Origin: Sphingomonas sp.
GTDB lineage: Bacteria; Pseudomonadota; Alphaproteobacteria; Sphingomonadales; Sphingomonadaceae
DNA length: 64,000 nucleotides
Reading direction: 5' to 3'
Assembly (NCBI GenBank): GCA_025981625.1
Contig: JAICXF010000002.1
Location: forward strand, 5,040-69,039
How positions within the stretch are numbered: the first letter of the stretch is position 1; each line of letters starts with the position of its first letter. The notes below the pieces were generated by a model, which saw only the letters and a list, made by a program, of their open reading frames with translations, ran no database searches and had not been told where the DNA came from. Below are positions 35,614 through 44,977 of this stretch, one piece after another. Position numbers and translations under genes: made by a program.

Positions 35614-36726
35614 TCAGATCAATCGTGACGTGCTCCGCTGCTGGCGTTCGAGGGCCATCAGCAGCCCGAGGCAGAGCATCACCGTCATCACCGCCGAGCC
35701 GCCGAAGCTGACGAGGGGAAGGGGGACTCCGACGACCGGCGCCAGGCCCATGACCATCATCAGGTTGATTGCCACGTAGAAGAAGATGGTCGCCGACAGT
35801 CCCGCCGCCGCGAGCTGGCCGAAGCGGCTGGACGCGTTCTGGCTGACCTTCATGCCCCAGCGGATCACCAGGCCAAAGGCGATGATCAGGAGCACTCCGC
35901 CGACCAGCCCCCACTCCTCGGCCATCGTCGCGAAGACGAAGTCGGTATGGCCCTCGGGCAGATATTGAAGGTGGCTCTGGCTGCCGTGGAGGAAGCCCTT
36001 GCCCCAGATCCCGCCCGACCCGATCGCGATCTTCGACTGGGCGATGTGATAGCCGGCGCCGAGCGGGTCGCTTTCGGGGTCGAGAAACACGTCGATCCGC
36101 TTGCGCTGATAGCCGTGCATCATGCTGTATACGACCGGCGCCGCCACTCCGATCGCCGCCGCGGGACCGGCGAACAGCCACCACGGAAGCCCCGCCAGGA
36201 ACATCACCGTCACGCCGCACAGGCCGACCATGATGCAGGTGCCGAGATCCGGCTGGAGGAGGATCAGCACGGCTGGAACCCCGAGCAGGGCCAGGGCCGG
36301 CCAGATCGCGCGCCACCGTCTGATCTCGCTCGCGGGGACGAGCTCATAGAAGCGGGCGAGGGCGAGCACGATGGCCGGCTTCATGAACTCGGACGGCTGG
36401 AGCCGGATCGGGCCCAGGTCGAGCCAGCGCTGGGCCCCCTTGCTGACGAAGCCGAGCGCCTCGACGCCGACGAGCATCACCAGCGTCACTCCATAGAGCG
36501 GGAAGGCGATCGCCTTGATCGTCGATTCCTTCATCCACGACATCAGGACCGCGATGGCGAGGAAGGCGAAGAAAACGATGCTTTGCTTGACCGCCCACGG
36601 GTGCACCGAGCCGCCCGCCGCCGAATAGAGCACGATCAGGCCGAACAAGGCGATCGCCGTGACCAGGAAGATCAGGCGCCACGGCAGCCGCGCGAGCGGC
36701 TTGGGGATGATGGCCGAAGTGATCAT
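35614..36726 (-). CDS. rodA: Rod shape-determining peptidoglycan glycosyltransferase RodA
   Basis: 370 residues of the SEDS family (FtsW/RodA/SpoVE). Multiple membrane helices; GAQRWLDLGPIRLQPSEFMK is the conserved loop, and LPEGHTDFVFATMAEEWGLV and the final SFGGSAVMTVMLCLGLLM are typical. RodA polymerises lipid II glycan strands during elongation together with PBP2. Identity as RodA rather than FtsW comes from position as the last gene of mreBCD-mrdA; its start overlaps the mrdA stop (ATGA). Confidence 0.95.
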   Translation of the reverse strand: MITSAIIPKPLARLPWRLIFLVTAIALFGLIVLYSAAGGSVHPWAVKQSIVFFAFLAIAVLMSWMKESTIKAIAFPLYGVTLVMLVGVEALGFVSKGAQRWLDLGPIRLQPSEFMKPAIVLALARFYELVPASEIRRWRAIWPALALLGVPAVLILLQPDLGTCIMVGLCGVTVMFLAGLPWWLFAGPAAAIGVAAPVVYSMMHGYQRKRIDVFLDPESDPLGAGYHIAQSKIAIGSGGIWGKGFLHGSQSHLQYLPEGHTDFVFATMAEEWGLVGGVLLIIAFGLVIRWGMKVSQNASSRFGQLAAAGLSATIFFYVAINLMMVMGLAPVVGVPLPLVSFGGSAVMTVMLCLGLLMALERQQRSTSRLI

Positions 36727-38642
36727 GCCTGCTTGGGCGGAAGCGGCGGCAGGCCGTTGGCGCTGCGCCAGGTGGCCGTCTTGCGGGCGATCCGCTCTTC
36801 CAGCGTGCCGCCGATGCTTTCCTCAAACGCCTGCAGCGACGCCAGCGCCTTTGGCCGGTCATAGAGGAACAGCAAGGTGTCCCGAACCAGCGGCGCGGCG
36901 ACGGAAGCGCCAAATCCACCGTGCTCGACAATTGCTCCGGCGGCATATTTGGGATTGTCGAAGGGCAGGAACGCCATGAACAGCGAGTGATCGCGCAGCT
37001 TCCAGTTCGCCGCGGTGTAATCGCCACGTTCGCTCGCGCTGAGGTTGTGGGTCTGCGCCGTGCCCGTCTTGCCCGCCATCTGGATGCCCGGAATGGGGAA
37101 CTTGGCGGCGGCCGCGGTGCCGTGATCGACGACGCCGGCCATCGCCGTGCGGATGAAATTGATGTGGTCCTGATCGACCGCCAGCTGCTGCTGCGGAACC
37201 ACCGGCTTGCTCTTGAGCAGCCGCGGAACGACCCGCCGTCCTGTCGCCAGGCGGCTCGCCATGGTCGCCAGCTGCATCGGGTTGATCAGCACCATGCCCT
37301 GGCCGATCGACATGTTGACGGTGTCGTATCCCTGCCATTTGCGATGGTATTTGCGCATCATCCAATCGGGATCGGGGACGGTCCCGTAACGCTGGTTGTC
37401 GAACGGCAGGTCGAACTTCTCGCCGAATCCCATCGACCGAACCATCGGCGAGAGCTTCTCGGCGCCGACACGCAGGCACATCGTGTAGAAATAAACGTCG
37501 CAACTGTGGACCACCGCCCCGTCCATATCGAGCAGCCCGTGTCGCTTGTCGCAGTGGAAAGTGTGATTCCCGAGTTGAAAGGCGCCCGTGCAATTGACCT
37601 TCTGCTTGCGGTCGATGCCGGCATTTAGCAGCGCCATCGCCATCGACGGCTTGATGGTTGAGCCGGACGGATAAAGGCTTTCGAGCGCTTTATCGACCAG
37701 CGGCAGATGGTCGTCTTCCGAGAGCATCTTCCACTCGTTCCTGCTGATCCCGTCGGAAAAATTGTTGGGATCGAACGAGGGCATGGACGGCATCGCCAGG
37801 ATGTCGCCATTGGTGACGTCGAGGACCACGATCGAGCAGGACTGGTCGCCGATCCGGCGCGCCGCGAACTGGTGCAGGTCGGAGTCGATCGTGAGCTGGA
37901 CCGTCCCGCCGCTGCGGTCGGGCTTGGGCTCGAGCTCCTTGACCAGCTTGCCCCTCGCGGTGACCTCCACACGCTGTCCGCCGGGCTCGCCGCGAAGCGT
38001 CGATTCGAGTGTCTTCTCCAGCCCTTCCTTGCCGATCTTCACGCCGGGAATGAGGAGCAGCGGGTTCTTGTCTTCCTTCTCATACTCCGCGGCCGAAGCG
38101 GGCCCGACGTAGCCGACGAGCTGGCCCACGGTTGAGCCGCCCGGATAAAATCGCGTGAACCCGCGCGAGGCGGCGACGCCGGCAAGCTCGGGCAGGCGGA
38201 CCGTGATCGCGGCATATTGCTCGTAGGGAACATTGTCTGCGACCGACACCGGCTGGAAGCCGCGCGAGGCAGCGAGCTCGCGGGTGATCCGCTCGACCTC
38301 GTCGGGGGGCAGGTTCATGAGGGTCTGGAGCTCGGAGATGATCCGCGGACCATCGTTCTTGGCGATCTGCTGCGGGATGAGGTCGACGCGGAAGCTCGCC
38401 TTGTTGATGGCGATCGGCTTGCCGTTGCGGTCGATCAGCCAGCCCCGCCGCGGCGGAACGGGGATCAGCTGCACGCGGTTGCTCTCGCTCAGCAGCTGGT
38501 ATTTCTCGTTCTGCGCGATGGCGAGCCAGCCCATCCGGCCGACCAGCAAGGCGCCCACGCCGACCTGCGCTCCGCCGAGCATCAACATGCGCCGCGAAAA
38601 AGTGAACGACTGGTGCGCCGTCGTGATGCGCATGTGCTTCAC
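36723..38642 (-). CDS. mrdA: Penicillin-binding protein 2 (elongation transpeptidase)
   Basis: 639 residues from GTG 38642, overlapping the mreD stop as GTGA, with GGAG 9 bp upstream. One N-terminal membrane anchor (MLMLGGAQVGVGALLVGRMG). The dimerisation/pedestal domain begins at RRGWLIDRNGKPIA. Transpeptidase motifs: S328-TIK (active-site Ser), SCD at 380-382 (SxD), and AGKTGTAQ (KTG). It crosslinks side-wall peptidoglycan with RodA. A later ATG at 38633 is an alternative start with no better ribosome binding site. Confidence 0.95.
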   Translation of the reverse strand: MKHMRITTAHQSFTFSRRMLMLGGAQVGVGALLVGRMGWLAIAQNEKYQLLSESNRVQLIPVPPRRGWLIDRNGKPIAINKASFRVDLIPQQIAKNDGPRIISELQTLMNLPPDEVERITRELAASRGFQPVSVADNVPYEQYAAITVRLPELAGVAASRGFTRFYPGGSTVGQLVGYVGPASAAEYEKEDKNPLLLIPGVKIGKEGLEKTLESTLRGEPGGQRVEVTARGKLVKELEPKPDRSGGTVQLTIDSDLHQFAARRIGDQSCSIVVLDVTNGDILAMPSMPSFDPNNFSDGISRNEWKMLSEDDHLPLVDKALESLYPSGSTIKPSMAMALLNAGIDRKQKVNCTGAFQLGNHTFHCDKRHGLLDMDGAVVHSCDVYFYTMCLRVGAEKLSPMVRSMGFGEKFDLPFDNQRYGTVPDPDWMMRKYHRKWQGYDTVNMSIGQGMVLINPMQLATMASRLATGRRVVPRLLKSKPVVPQQQLAVDQDHINFIRTAMAGVVDHGTAAAAKFPIPGIQMAGKTGTAQTHNLSASERGDYTAANWKLRDHSLFMAFLPFDNPKYAAGAIVEHGGFGASVAAPLVRDTLLFLYDRPKALASLQAFEESIGGTLEERIARKTATWRSANGLPPLPPKQA

Positions 38643-39160
38643 CGGCCGAGTCTCCATCGGTCGATCCGCGACACCAGCCAGGCGAACACGGGAAAGAGGC
38701 AAACCGAAATTCCGAACGCCGGAAGGACTTGCGCGAACGGAGGCGCGGCGTCGAACGCCCTCGCGGCCCGCCATTGCAGGCCTTCATCCACTGCGATCAG
38801 CACCGTCGCAAGCACCCATTCGATCCAATAGTCGCGCCACATCGTGCGGCGATCGATCAGATCGAGCGCCAGCATGGTCGCACTCCACAAAGCTATTGAA
38901 AAGCCTATTGGATAAGCGGTGAACAGGTCGTTGACGAAACCCAGCGGAGCGGCCCACCAGGCCGGCCATGGATCGGCGCGGAGCAGCCGCCAGCTGATGA
39001 AGACGAGGTAGCCGAAATCGGGGAACCAGCCGCTGGTCGAAACGATCGGCATGGTCGACAGCAGGATCGCCACCACCACGCTGATTGCCGGCACATAGGC
39101 CGCAAGGGCGCGGGGACCCTGGCCGATCCGCCGCGACTGCGAGAGCGCTGCGCGAACCAT
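38639..39160 (-). CDS. mreD: Rod shape-determining protein MreD
   Basis: 173 residues, about five membrane helices (AAYVPAISVVVAILLSTMPI; PAWWAAPLGFVNDLFTAYPI), the latter containing the conserved GxxxDLxxxxPxG pattern of MreD. Start ATG at 39160 shares one base with the mreC stop (TGATG), and the stop overlaps mrdA. MreD is an inner-membrane part of the elongasome that works with MreC to regulate PBP2/RodA. Confidence 0.92.
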   Translation of the reverse strand: MVRAALSQSRRIGQGPRALAAYVPAISVVVAILLSTMPIVSTSGWFPDFGYLVFISWRLLRADPWPAWWAAPLGFVNDLFTAYPIGFSIALWSATMLALDLIDRRTMWRDYWIEWVLATVLIAVDEGLQWRAARAFDAAPPFAQVLPAFGISVCLFPVFAWLVSRIDRWRLGR

Positions 39161-40038
39161 CAGGGAGCTTCGGCCGCCGCCGGCTGATTTTCGGCCGCCA
39201 CGGCGATCGGTTCGAAGGGGGCCTCGACGATCGCGAAGCTGATCGCCGCCGGGTCGGCCAGCGGCAGCACGATCGCGCCATCGTCGAGCAGCTTCACGAC
39301 GCGGCCAATCGGCACCAGCGGCGGGTAGAGTCCGCCGGTCCCTGACGTGATGACGATGTCGCCGGGCTTGAACGGGTTTCGGCCGACCTCGAGCGGGCGG
39401 ACGTCGATGGTGCCGTCCCCGCGGCCTTGGGCGATGACGGGAATGCCGTTCCTTAGCAATCGCGCCGGGACGATGCTCGCCCGGTCGGACACCAGCAGGA
39501 CGCGCGAGGCGAGGGCGCCCGCGTCGATGATTCGGCCGATCAGTCCCTCGGGCGAGCGCACCGGCATTCCAATCCGCACTCCGTCGCTCGTTCCAGCGGA
39601 CAGGATCGCGAAGCGGCGCGGGCTGTTGAAGGACGAACCCACGATCCGGCCGACCGCGATGGTGGTGCGTTCGCGCTCGCGCAGGTCGAGCGTGGCCTTG
39701 AGCTGCCGATTCTCCTGGAAGATCGCCTTCGCCTCGACCATTCGCTGGAGCATTGCCTTGTTCTGGCGCTTCAGCTCGGCATTCTGGCTTGCGGCGTCCC
39801 AATAATTGCCGGCTCCGGTGAACACGCCTTCGGTGGTTGCGGTGACTTCATGAAGTCCCCCGGCGATCGGCCCGGTGACGTCCAGCGCGGCGCCGCGAAT
39901 CGTATCGAAGGTCGTGGGCGACACAAGCGAGACCACCAGCAGGGCCAGGCCGACGAAAATGCCCGCGATGACCGCCAGCAGGCTGAAGAACAGGCCGTAT
40001 TGCGCTCGACGCGACCAGCCGGGGCGCGCGGTCGCCAC
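39160..40038 (-). CDS. mreC: Rod shape-determining protein MreC
   Basis: 292 residues. N-terminal membrane helix (GLFFSLLAVIAGIFVGLALL), a coiled coil (YWDAASQNAELKRQNKAMLQ) and a beta-domain core containing GTSDGVRIGMPV and RSPEGLIGRI. MreC dimers and filaments in the periplasm bind PBP2. It begins 14 bp after mreB and is coupled to mreD. Confidence 0.94.
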   Translation of the reverse strand: MATARPGWSRRAQYGLFFSLLAVIAGIFVGLALLVVSLVSPTTFDTIRGAALDVTGPIAGGLHEVTATTEGVFTGAGNYWDAASQNAELKRQNKAMLQRMVEAKAIFQENRQLKATLDLRERERTTIAVGRIVGSSFNSPRRFAILSAGTSDGVRIGMPVRSPEGLIGRIIDAGALASRVLLVSDRASIVPARLLRNGIPVIAQGRGDGTIDVRPLEVGRNPFKPGDIVITSGTGGLYPPLVPIGRVVKLLDDGAIVLPLADPAAISFAIVEAPFEPIAVAAENQPAAAEAP

Positions 40039-40052
40039 CGCTCAGGGGTCCG

Positions 40053-41096
<1,044 letters not shown>

Positions 41097-41250
41097 CTAA
41101 TCCCCGCCTCTCGCTAGCTGCTCGTCAGGCCCCGATAACGCCGCCAGACCGCTTAATTTTCGATTGTTCACAACCCGTTGAATGCAGTCTGAATTTTCAG
41201 GAAAAATCAGTGCTTCGCCGCCCGTCCGGAATTGGGATAAGACCCTTAAC

Positions 41251-43041
41251 ATGTCAATAAGAAGGCTGCCTCCGGAGCTCATCAATCGCATCGCCGCGGG
41301 CGAGGTGGTGGAGCGCCCCGCAAGCGCGCTCAAGGAACTTGTGGAAAACTCGCTCGATGCGAGTGCGAGCTCGGTTTCGGTGCGGCTTCATGCCGGCGGT
41401 CTCGAACTGATCGAAGTCGCCGACGACGGCTCCGGCATGAGCCCCGACGAGATGCGGCTGGCGCTCGAACGGCATGCCACCTCGAAACTGCCGGACGAGG
41501 GCATCGACCGGGTGACCAGCTTCGGCTTTCGGGGCGAGGCGCTGCCGTCGATCGCCAGCGTCTCGCGGCTGACGCTCGAAAGCCGCGTCCGAAGCGCCGA
41601 CGGCTGGCGAATCGAGATCGACCATGGCGAACATGGCGAGGAGGGGCCGGCCGCGCTCCCGCCCGGCACCCGCATCCGGGTCGAGGGCCTCTTCGACAAG
41701 GTGCCCGCCCGGCGCAAGTTCCTGCGGACCCCGCGCGCCGAATATGCCGCCTGCCTGGATTCGGTGAAGCGCCTGGCCATGGCGCGGAGCGACGTCGGGT
41801 TCACGCTCGATCACGATGGCCGGCGGATCCTGACGCTTCAACCGACCGATGCTCCGACGCGCGTGGCCGAGCTGCTCAGCCACGAGCTCGACATGCACGG
41901 CGTGGGCATCGACTGCACCCGCGAGGGGCTGAGGCTCACCGGCGTGATCAGCCTGCCGACCTTCAATCGCGGCGTCGCCGACCAGCAATATCTGTTCGTG
42001 AACTCGCGGCCGGTGAAGGACCGGGTCTTGGTGGGCGCTCTGCGTGCCGCCTATCGCGACCTCATCGCCCGCGACCGCCATCCGATCGCCGCCCTGTTCC
42101 TCGACGTCCCGCTGGACGAGGTCGACGTCAACGTTCACCCGGCCAAGACCGAGGTCCGATTCCGCGACTCCGCGGCGGTGCGCGGGCTGATCATCGGCGG
42201 TCTTCGTCGCGCGCTCGACGACGAGAGCCAGCGCAGCGCCGCTCGGACCCAGGCGGCGGCGCCAGTCATGTGGACCACGAGCTCCTCCTACGACCAAAGC
42301 CTCAATCGTCATCCCCGCGAAAGCGGGGACCTAGCCAAACAAGGAAACTGGGCTCCCGCTTCCGCGGGAGTGACGAATTTCCGTGAGCAGCAGCGCGCCT
42401 TCGAACCGATCACCTTCGCCCCCGCAGCACGGGCTGAGCCAGCAGTGGAAGCGGTTCCAAGCTATCCGCTCGGCGTAGCGCGGGGACAGGTGGCGGCAAC
42501 CTACATCGTCGCCGAGGCCGAGGACGGGCTGGTGATCGTCGACCAGCACGCGGCGCACGAGCGGCTCGTGCTCGAACGGATGCGCACGGCCAGGGAGGGC
42601 GGGGCCGTCGCTCGCCAGGCCCTGCTCATTCCGGAAGTGGTGGAGCTCGACGAACCGGACTGCGACCGTCTCGAAGGAGCGGCGGGTGAACTTGCGGGCA
42701 TGGGACTCGAGGTGGAGCGGTTCGGCCCGACCTCGATGCTCGTCCGAGCCGTTCCCGCGGCGCTCGGCAAGCCCGATCCCGCGGCGCTTCTCGCCGATCT
42801 CGCCGCGGAGATCAGCGAACTTGGCGGCCCGCTCAGCCTTCGCGACAAGCTCGACCACGTCGCCGCGACCATCGCCTGCCACGGGTCGGTTCGGGCCGGG
42901 CGCATCCTTTCGGTCGCGGAAATGAATGCCCTCCTGCGCGAAATGGAAGTCACGCCGCGCTCAGGTCAATGCAACCACGGCCGCCCCACCTGGGTAAAGC
43001 TCGGCCACGGCGAGATTGAGAAGCTGTTCGGCCGTAAGTGA
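41251..43041 (+). CDS. mutL: DNA mismatch repair protein MutL, endonuclease type
   Basis: 596 residues; start ATG 41251 (MSIRRLPPELINRIAAGEVV), with residues from a longer frame rejected. GHKL ATPase motifs: ELVENSLDA, DDGSGM and GFRGEALPSIASV. The C-terminal DQHAAHERLVLE starting at D431 fits DQHA(X)2E(X)4E, the MutL endonuclease metal motif, as expected where MutH is absent; CNHGRP is near the end. Residues 353-375 in the linker are encoded exactly by a 69-bp palindromic repeat inserted in frame. Divergent from mreB. Confidence 0.96.
   Translation: MSIRRLPPELINRIAAGEVVERPASALKELVENSLDASASSVSVRLHAGGLELIEVADDGSGMSPDEMRLALERHATSKLPDEGIDRVTSFGFRGEALPSIASVSRLTLESRVRSADGWRIEIDHGEHGEEGPAALPPGTRIRVEGLFDKVPARRKFLRTPRAEYAACLDSVKRLAMARSDVGFTLDHDGRRILTLQPTDAPTRVAELLSHELDMHGVGIDCTREGLRLTGVISLPTFNRGVADQQYLFVNSRPVKDRVLVGALRAAYRDLIARDRHPIAALFLDVPLDEVDVNVHPAKTEVRFRDSAAVRGLIIGGLRRALDDESQRSAARTQAAAPVMWTTSSSYDQSLNRHPRESGDLAKQGNWAPASAGVTNFREQQRAFEPITFAPAARAEPAVEAVPSYPLGVARGQVAATYIVAEAEDGLVIVDQHAAHERLVLERMRTAREGGAVARQALLIPEVVELDEPDCDRLEGAAGELAGMGLEVERFGPTSMLVRAVPAALGKPDPAALLADLAAEISELGGPLSLRDKLDHVAATIACHGSVRAGRILSVAEMNALLREMEVTPRSGQCNHGRPTWVKLGHGEIEKLFGRK
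42307..42375. repeat. Palindromic repeat inserted in frame inside mutL
   Basis: Begins CGTCATCCCCGCGAAAGCGG and ends with GCTTCCGCGGGAGTGACG, that is, two hairpin halves flanked by inverted CGTCA/TGACG ends. It is 69 bp long, begins on a codon boundary and has no stop in the mutL frame, so it adds 23 residues (RHPRESGDLAK...ASAGVT). The same family lies between tig and the GT2 gene. Confidence 0.88.
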
Positions 43042-43137
43042 GCGGTCAAAAGCGACAGCGATAATGGCTGCTTCCGACCGTCAACTGGTCACGTAACTAC
43101 CTATTGCGCACGTCCAATGCAGCTCTAATCAGATTGC

Positions 43138-43602
43138 ATGATTCCGCTCTCGCTTCTGTTGCTTGCTGGAGCTTCCGTTCAAGCAGACCATCCAAAGAGC
43201 TTTCTTGTCTCGGTTGGCAGCATCCCGGTGCCGCGCGACGAAATGATCGAGAGCTTCGCCTTTTCGACGTGGGGCGTCACGTTCAAGGCGGTTTGTCACA
43301 TCCCTTCAGGTTGGACGATCAAGGCGGGTGGCAGCCTGACGCCAGAAGGAACCTTCGAAGGTCAAGGCAGTCTTGGCGTTTCGATGCCGCGCTCGGCGAG
43401 CCCGAAGGAGTTTCGTTCGCTCGTTCTCGTTGAACTTTATGCGCCCGTGCAGCGCAGGGACATTCGCTTCCCCAAGAACAGTGGTGAAGTGCCCGCGACA
43501 TTCAAGGGGTTCGCGACGGTGACCGACGGCGACTCCGAAAGGAAAATCGCGCTCTCATATCGGAATGTCAGGCTCGTTTCGGCGCGAAGCTGTCCTCCCT
43601 GA
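43138..43602 (+). CDS. Exported hypothetical protein
   Basis: 154 residues with a short signal peptide (MIPLSLLLLAGASVQA) and a beta-rich mature part (SFLVSVGSIPVPRDEM, IKAGGSLTPEGTFEGQGSLG, LVLVELYAPVQRRDI, KIALSYRNVRLVSARSC). Two cysteines. No family recognised. Its base and codon use look slightly less GC-biased than neighbours. It stands alone, 96 bp after mutL and about 100 bp before the fluoride riboswitch. The gap after it (43603-43709) shows nothing else. Confidence 0.6.
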   Translation: MIPLSLLLLAGASVQADHPKSFLVSVGSIPVPRDEMIESFAFSTWGVTFKAVCHIPSGWTIKAGGSLTPEGTFEGQGSLGVSMPRSASPKEFRSLVLVELYAPVQRRDIRFPKNSGEVPATFKGFATVTDGDSERKIALSYRNVRLVSARSCPP

Positions 43603-43709
43603 ATGCTGTTCGCACACCGTTACGTGACCGGGACAGCACCCAAAGCAGACATTGCAATAGCTGCTTTTCCGCATTTCCCGGCCGCGCACCCACTGCTATG
43701 CGAACCTCA

Positions 43710-43772
43710 GGGAATGGGGTCTCCCCAGAGTCAAAGCGACTCTCAACCGCCGACCGGCTGATGGCTCCTACT
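43710..43772 (+). promoter_or_regulatory. Fluoride riboswitch (crcB motif) with Shine-Dalgarno masking
   Basis: GGGA (43710-43713)/TCCC stem with loop ATGGGGTC, a second stem GAGTC-AAAGC-GACTC, then ACCGCCGACC and the hallmark CTGATGGCTCCTAC (43758-43771). The loop GGGGTC can pair with GGCTCC as the fluoride pseudoknot. CTCCTACT (43765-43772) is also perfectly complementary to AGTAGGAG (43790-43797), the ribosome binding site of crcB, so aptamer folding and site masking exclude each other. Layout follows the known crcB RNA; translation control is inferred. Confidence 0.85.
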
Positions 43773-43801
43773 TGTCGCAGGCGTGCTGCAGTAGGAGGGC
43801 C

Positions 43802-44185
43802 ATGCTTTATCTGATCGTCTTCATCGGCGCCGGCGTCGGCGGAGCGCTTCGTCACGGGGTCAACATCGCCTCGACGCGGTTGCTTGGGCTGGGCTTTCCA
43901 TACGGCACGTTCATCGTGAACGTGGTGGGTTCGTTCTTCATGGGCCTGTTCGCCGGCTATTTCGCTTTCCGTCCCGGCGTTGGGCAGCATGTCCGGCTGT
44001 TCCTGACGACCGGCGTCCTCGGCGGCTTCACCACCTTCTCGACCTTTTCGCTCGACGCGGCGCTGCTGATCGAGCGGCACGCCTGGGGACTCGCCCTCGG
44101 CTACGCGGTCGGATCGCTCGCCGCCGGGATTTCGGCATTGTTTCTGGGGCTCGCCCTGTTTAGGGGCGGCGGCCACTTGCCCTAA
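43802..44185 (+). CDS. crcB: Fluoride ion channel CrcB (Fluc)
   Basis: 127 residues, four membrane helices. Signatures: GAGVGGALRHG near the N-terminus, YGTFIVNVVGSFFMGLFAGY with the pore Asn, and GVLGGFTTFSTFSLD with the conserved Phe box. Dimeric Fluc channels expel fluoride from the cytoplasm. ATG 43802 follows GTAGGAGGG. The fluoride riboswitch directly upstream confirms the role. ppa begins 11 bp downstream; pyrophosphatase is itself inhibited by fluoride, which makes the pairing meaningful. Confidence 0.96.
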   Translation: MLYLIVFIGAGVGGALRHGVNIASTRLLGLGFPYGTFIVNVVGSFFMGLFAGYFAFRPGVGQHVRLFLTTGVLGGFTTFSTFSLDAALLIERHAWGLALGYAVGSLAAGISALFLGLALFRGGGHLP

Positions 44186-44196
44186 GGCTCAAGCAC

Positions 44197-44745
44197 ATGA
44201 ACATCGATCTTCTGCCCACCGGCGATAATCCGCCGGAAAACATCAACGTGGTCATCGAAGTCCCTGTCGGGGGCGAGCCGGTGAAGTATGAGTTCGACAA
44301 GAAGTCGGGCGCTCTGTTCGTCGACCGGATCCTCCACACGCCGATGCGCTATCCGGCCAATTACGGCTTCGTTCCGCACACCCTGTCGCCCGACGGCGAT
44401 CCGCTCGACGCACTGGTGATCGCGCGATCGCCGTTTGTCCCCGGCTGCGTGGTTCGTGCGCGGCCCATCGGCGTGCTCAATCTCGAGGACGAGCATGGCG
44501 GCGACGAGAAACTGATCTGCGTTCCGGTCGACTCGACCTTTCCTTATTATTCGGACGTCGGCGAGCGGCACGACCTGCCGTCGATCGTGCTTCAGCAGAT
44601 TGAGCATTTCTTCACCCATTATAAGGATCTCGAGGCCGAGAAATGGGTGCGGGTGGGCCATTGGGGCGATGCGGCCGAAGCCCGGCGGATTGTCACCGAA
44701 GCGATCGACCGCGCCAGGGAAAAGCTCGCCGCCAGCGCCGCTTAA
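44197..44745 (+). CDS. ppa: Inorganic pyrophosphatase
   Basis: 182 residues, family I. Motifs: FVDRILHTPMRYPANYGFVP and DGDPLDALVIA with the metal-binding acidic cluster DxDPxD, and EKWVRVGHWGD near the end. It hydrolyses PPi to two phosphates, pulling biosynthetic reactions. It follows crcB by 11 bp and may be co-transcribed under the fluoride riboswitch, though a housekeeping enzyme probably also has its own promoter. Confidence 0.96.
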   Translation: MNIDLLPTGDNPPENINVVIEVPVGGEPVKYEFDKKSGALFVDRILHTPMRYPANYGFVPHTLSPDGDPLDALVIARSPFVPGCVVRARPIGVLNLEDEHGGDEKLICVPVDSTFPYYSDVGERHDLPSIVLQQIEHFFTHYKDLEAEKWVRVGHWGDAAEARRIVTEAIDRAREKLAASAA

Positions 44746-44803
44746 CAGGCGACTTTGACAGGCAATACTGTTATAGCCGGCACCTTCAGGACGGAGGCGC
44801 GCC

Positions 44804-44977
44804 ATGGCTACGCAGGATCGAATCTATTTCGCCCGCCGTGCCGCCGAGGAGCAGGAGCGCGCCGCCGCTTGCACCAATCCCGAAGTTGCCGAGACTCATC
44901 GCAAGCTGCAGCGGGTCTATCTCGAGCGCGCCAGCGTCGGCGAGCGGCCGGGCACCGGATCCGAGACGATCGGCTGA
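44804..44977 (+). CDS. Small 57-residue helical protein, unknown function
   Basis: ATG 44804 follows GGAGG. The protein runs MATQDRIYFARRAAEEQERA, then contains ACTNPEVAETHRKLQRVYLE and ends GTGSETIG. It is strongly helical and charged, resembling short sphingomonad proteins that carry a RRAAEE(x)ERA segment. It ends exactly one base before the stop of the convergent ilvC gene. No function can be assigned. Confidence 0.65.
   Translation: MATQDRIYFARRAAEEQERAAACTNPEVAETHRKLQRVYLERASVGERPGTGSETIG

Noticed and set aside
41254..42312. 352-codon minus-strand frame opposite mutL
   Set aside because: Antisense shadow; mutL has all ATPase motifs in the plus frame.
42307..42375. Possibility that mutL is interrupted and a pseudogene
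   Set aside because: The repeat keeps the frame and both domains remain complete, so the gene looks functional.
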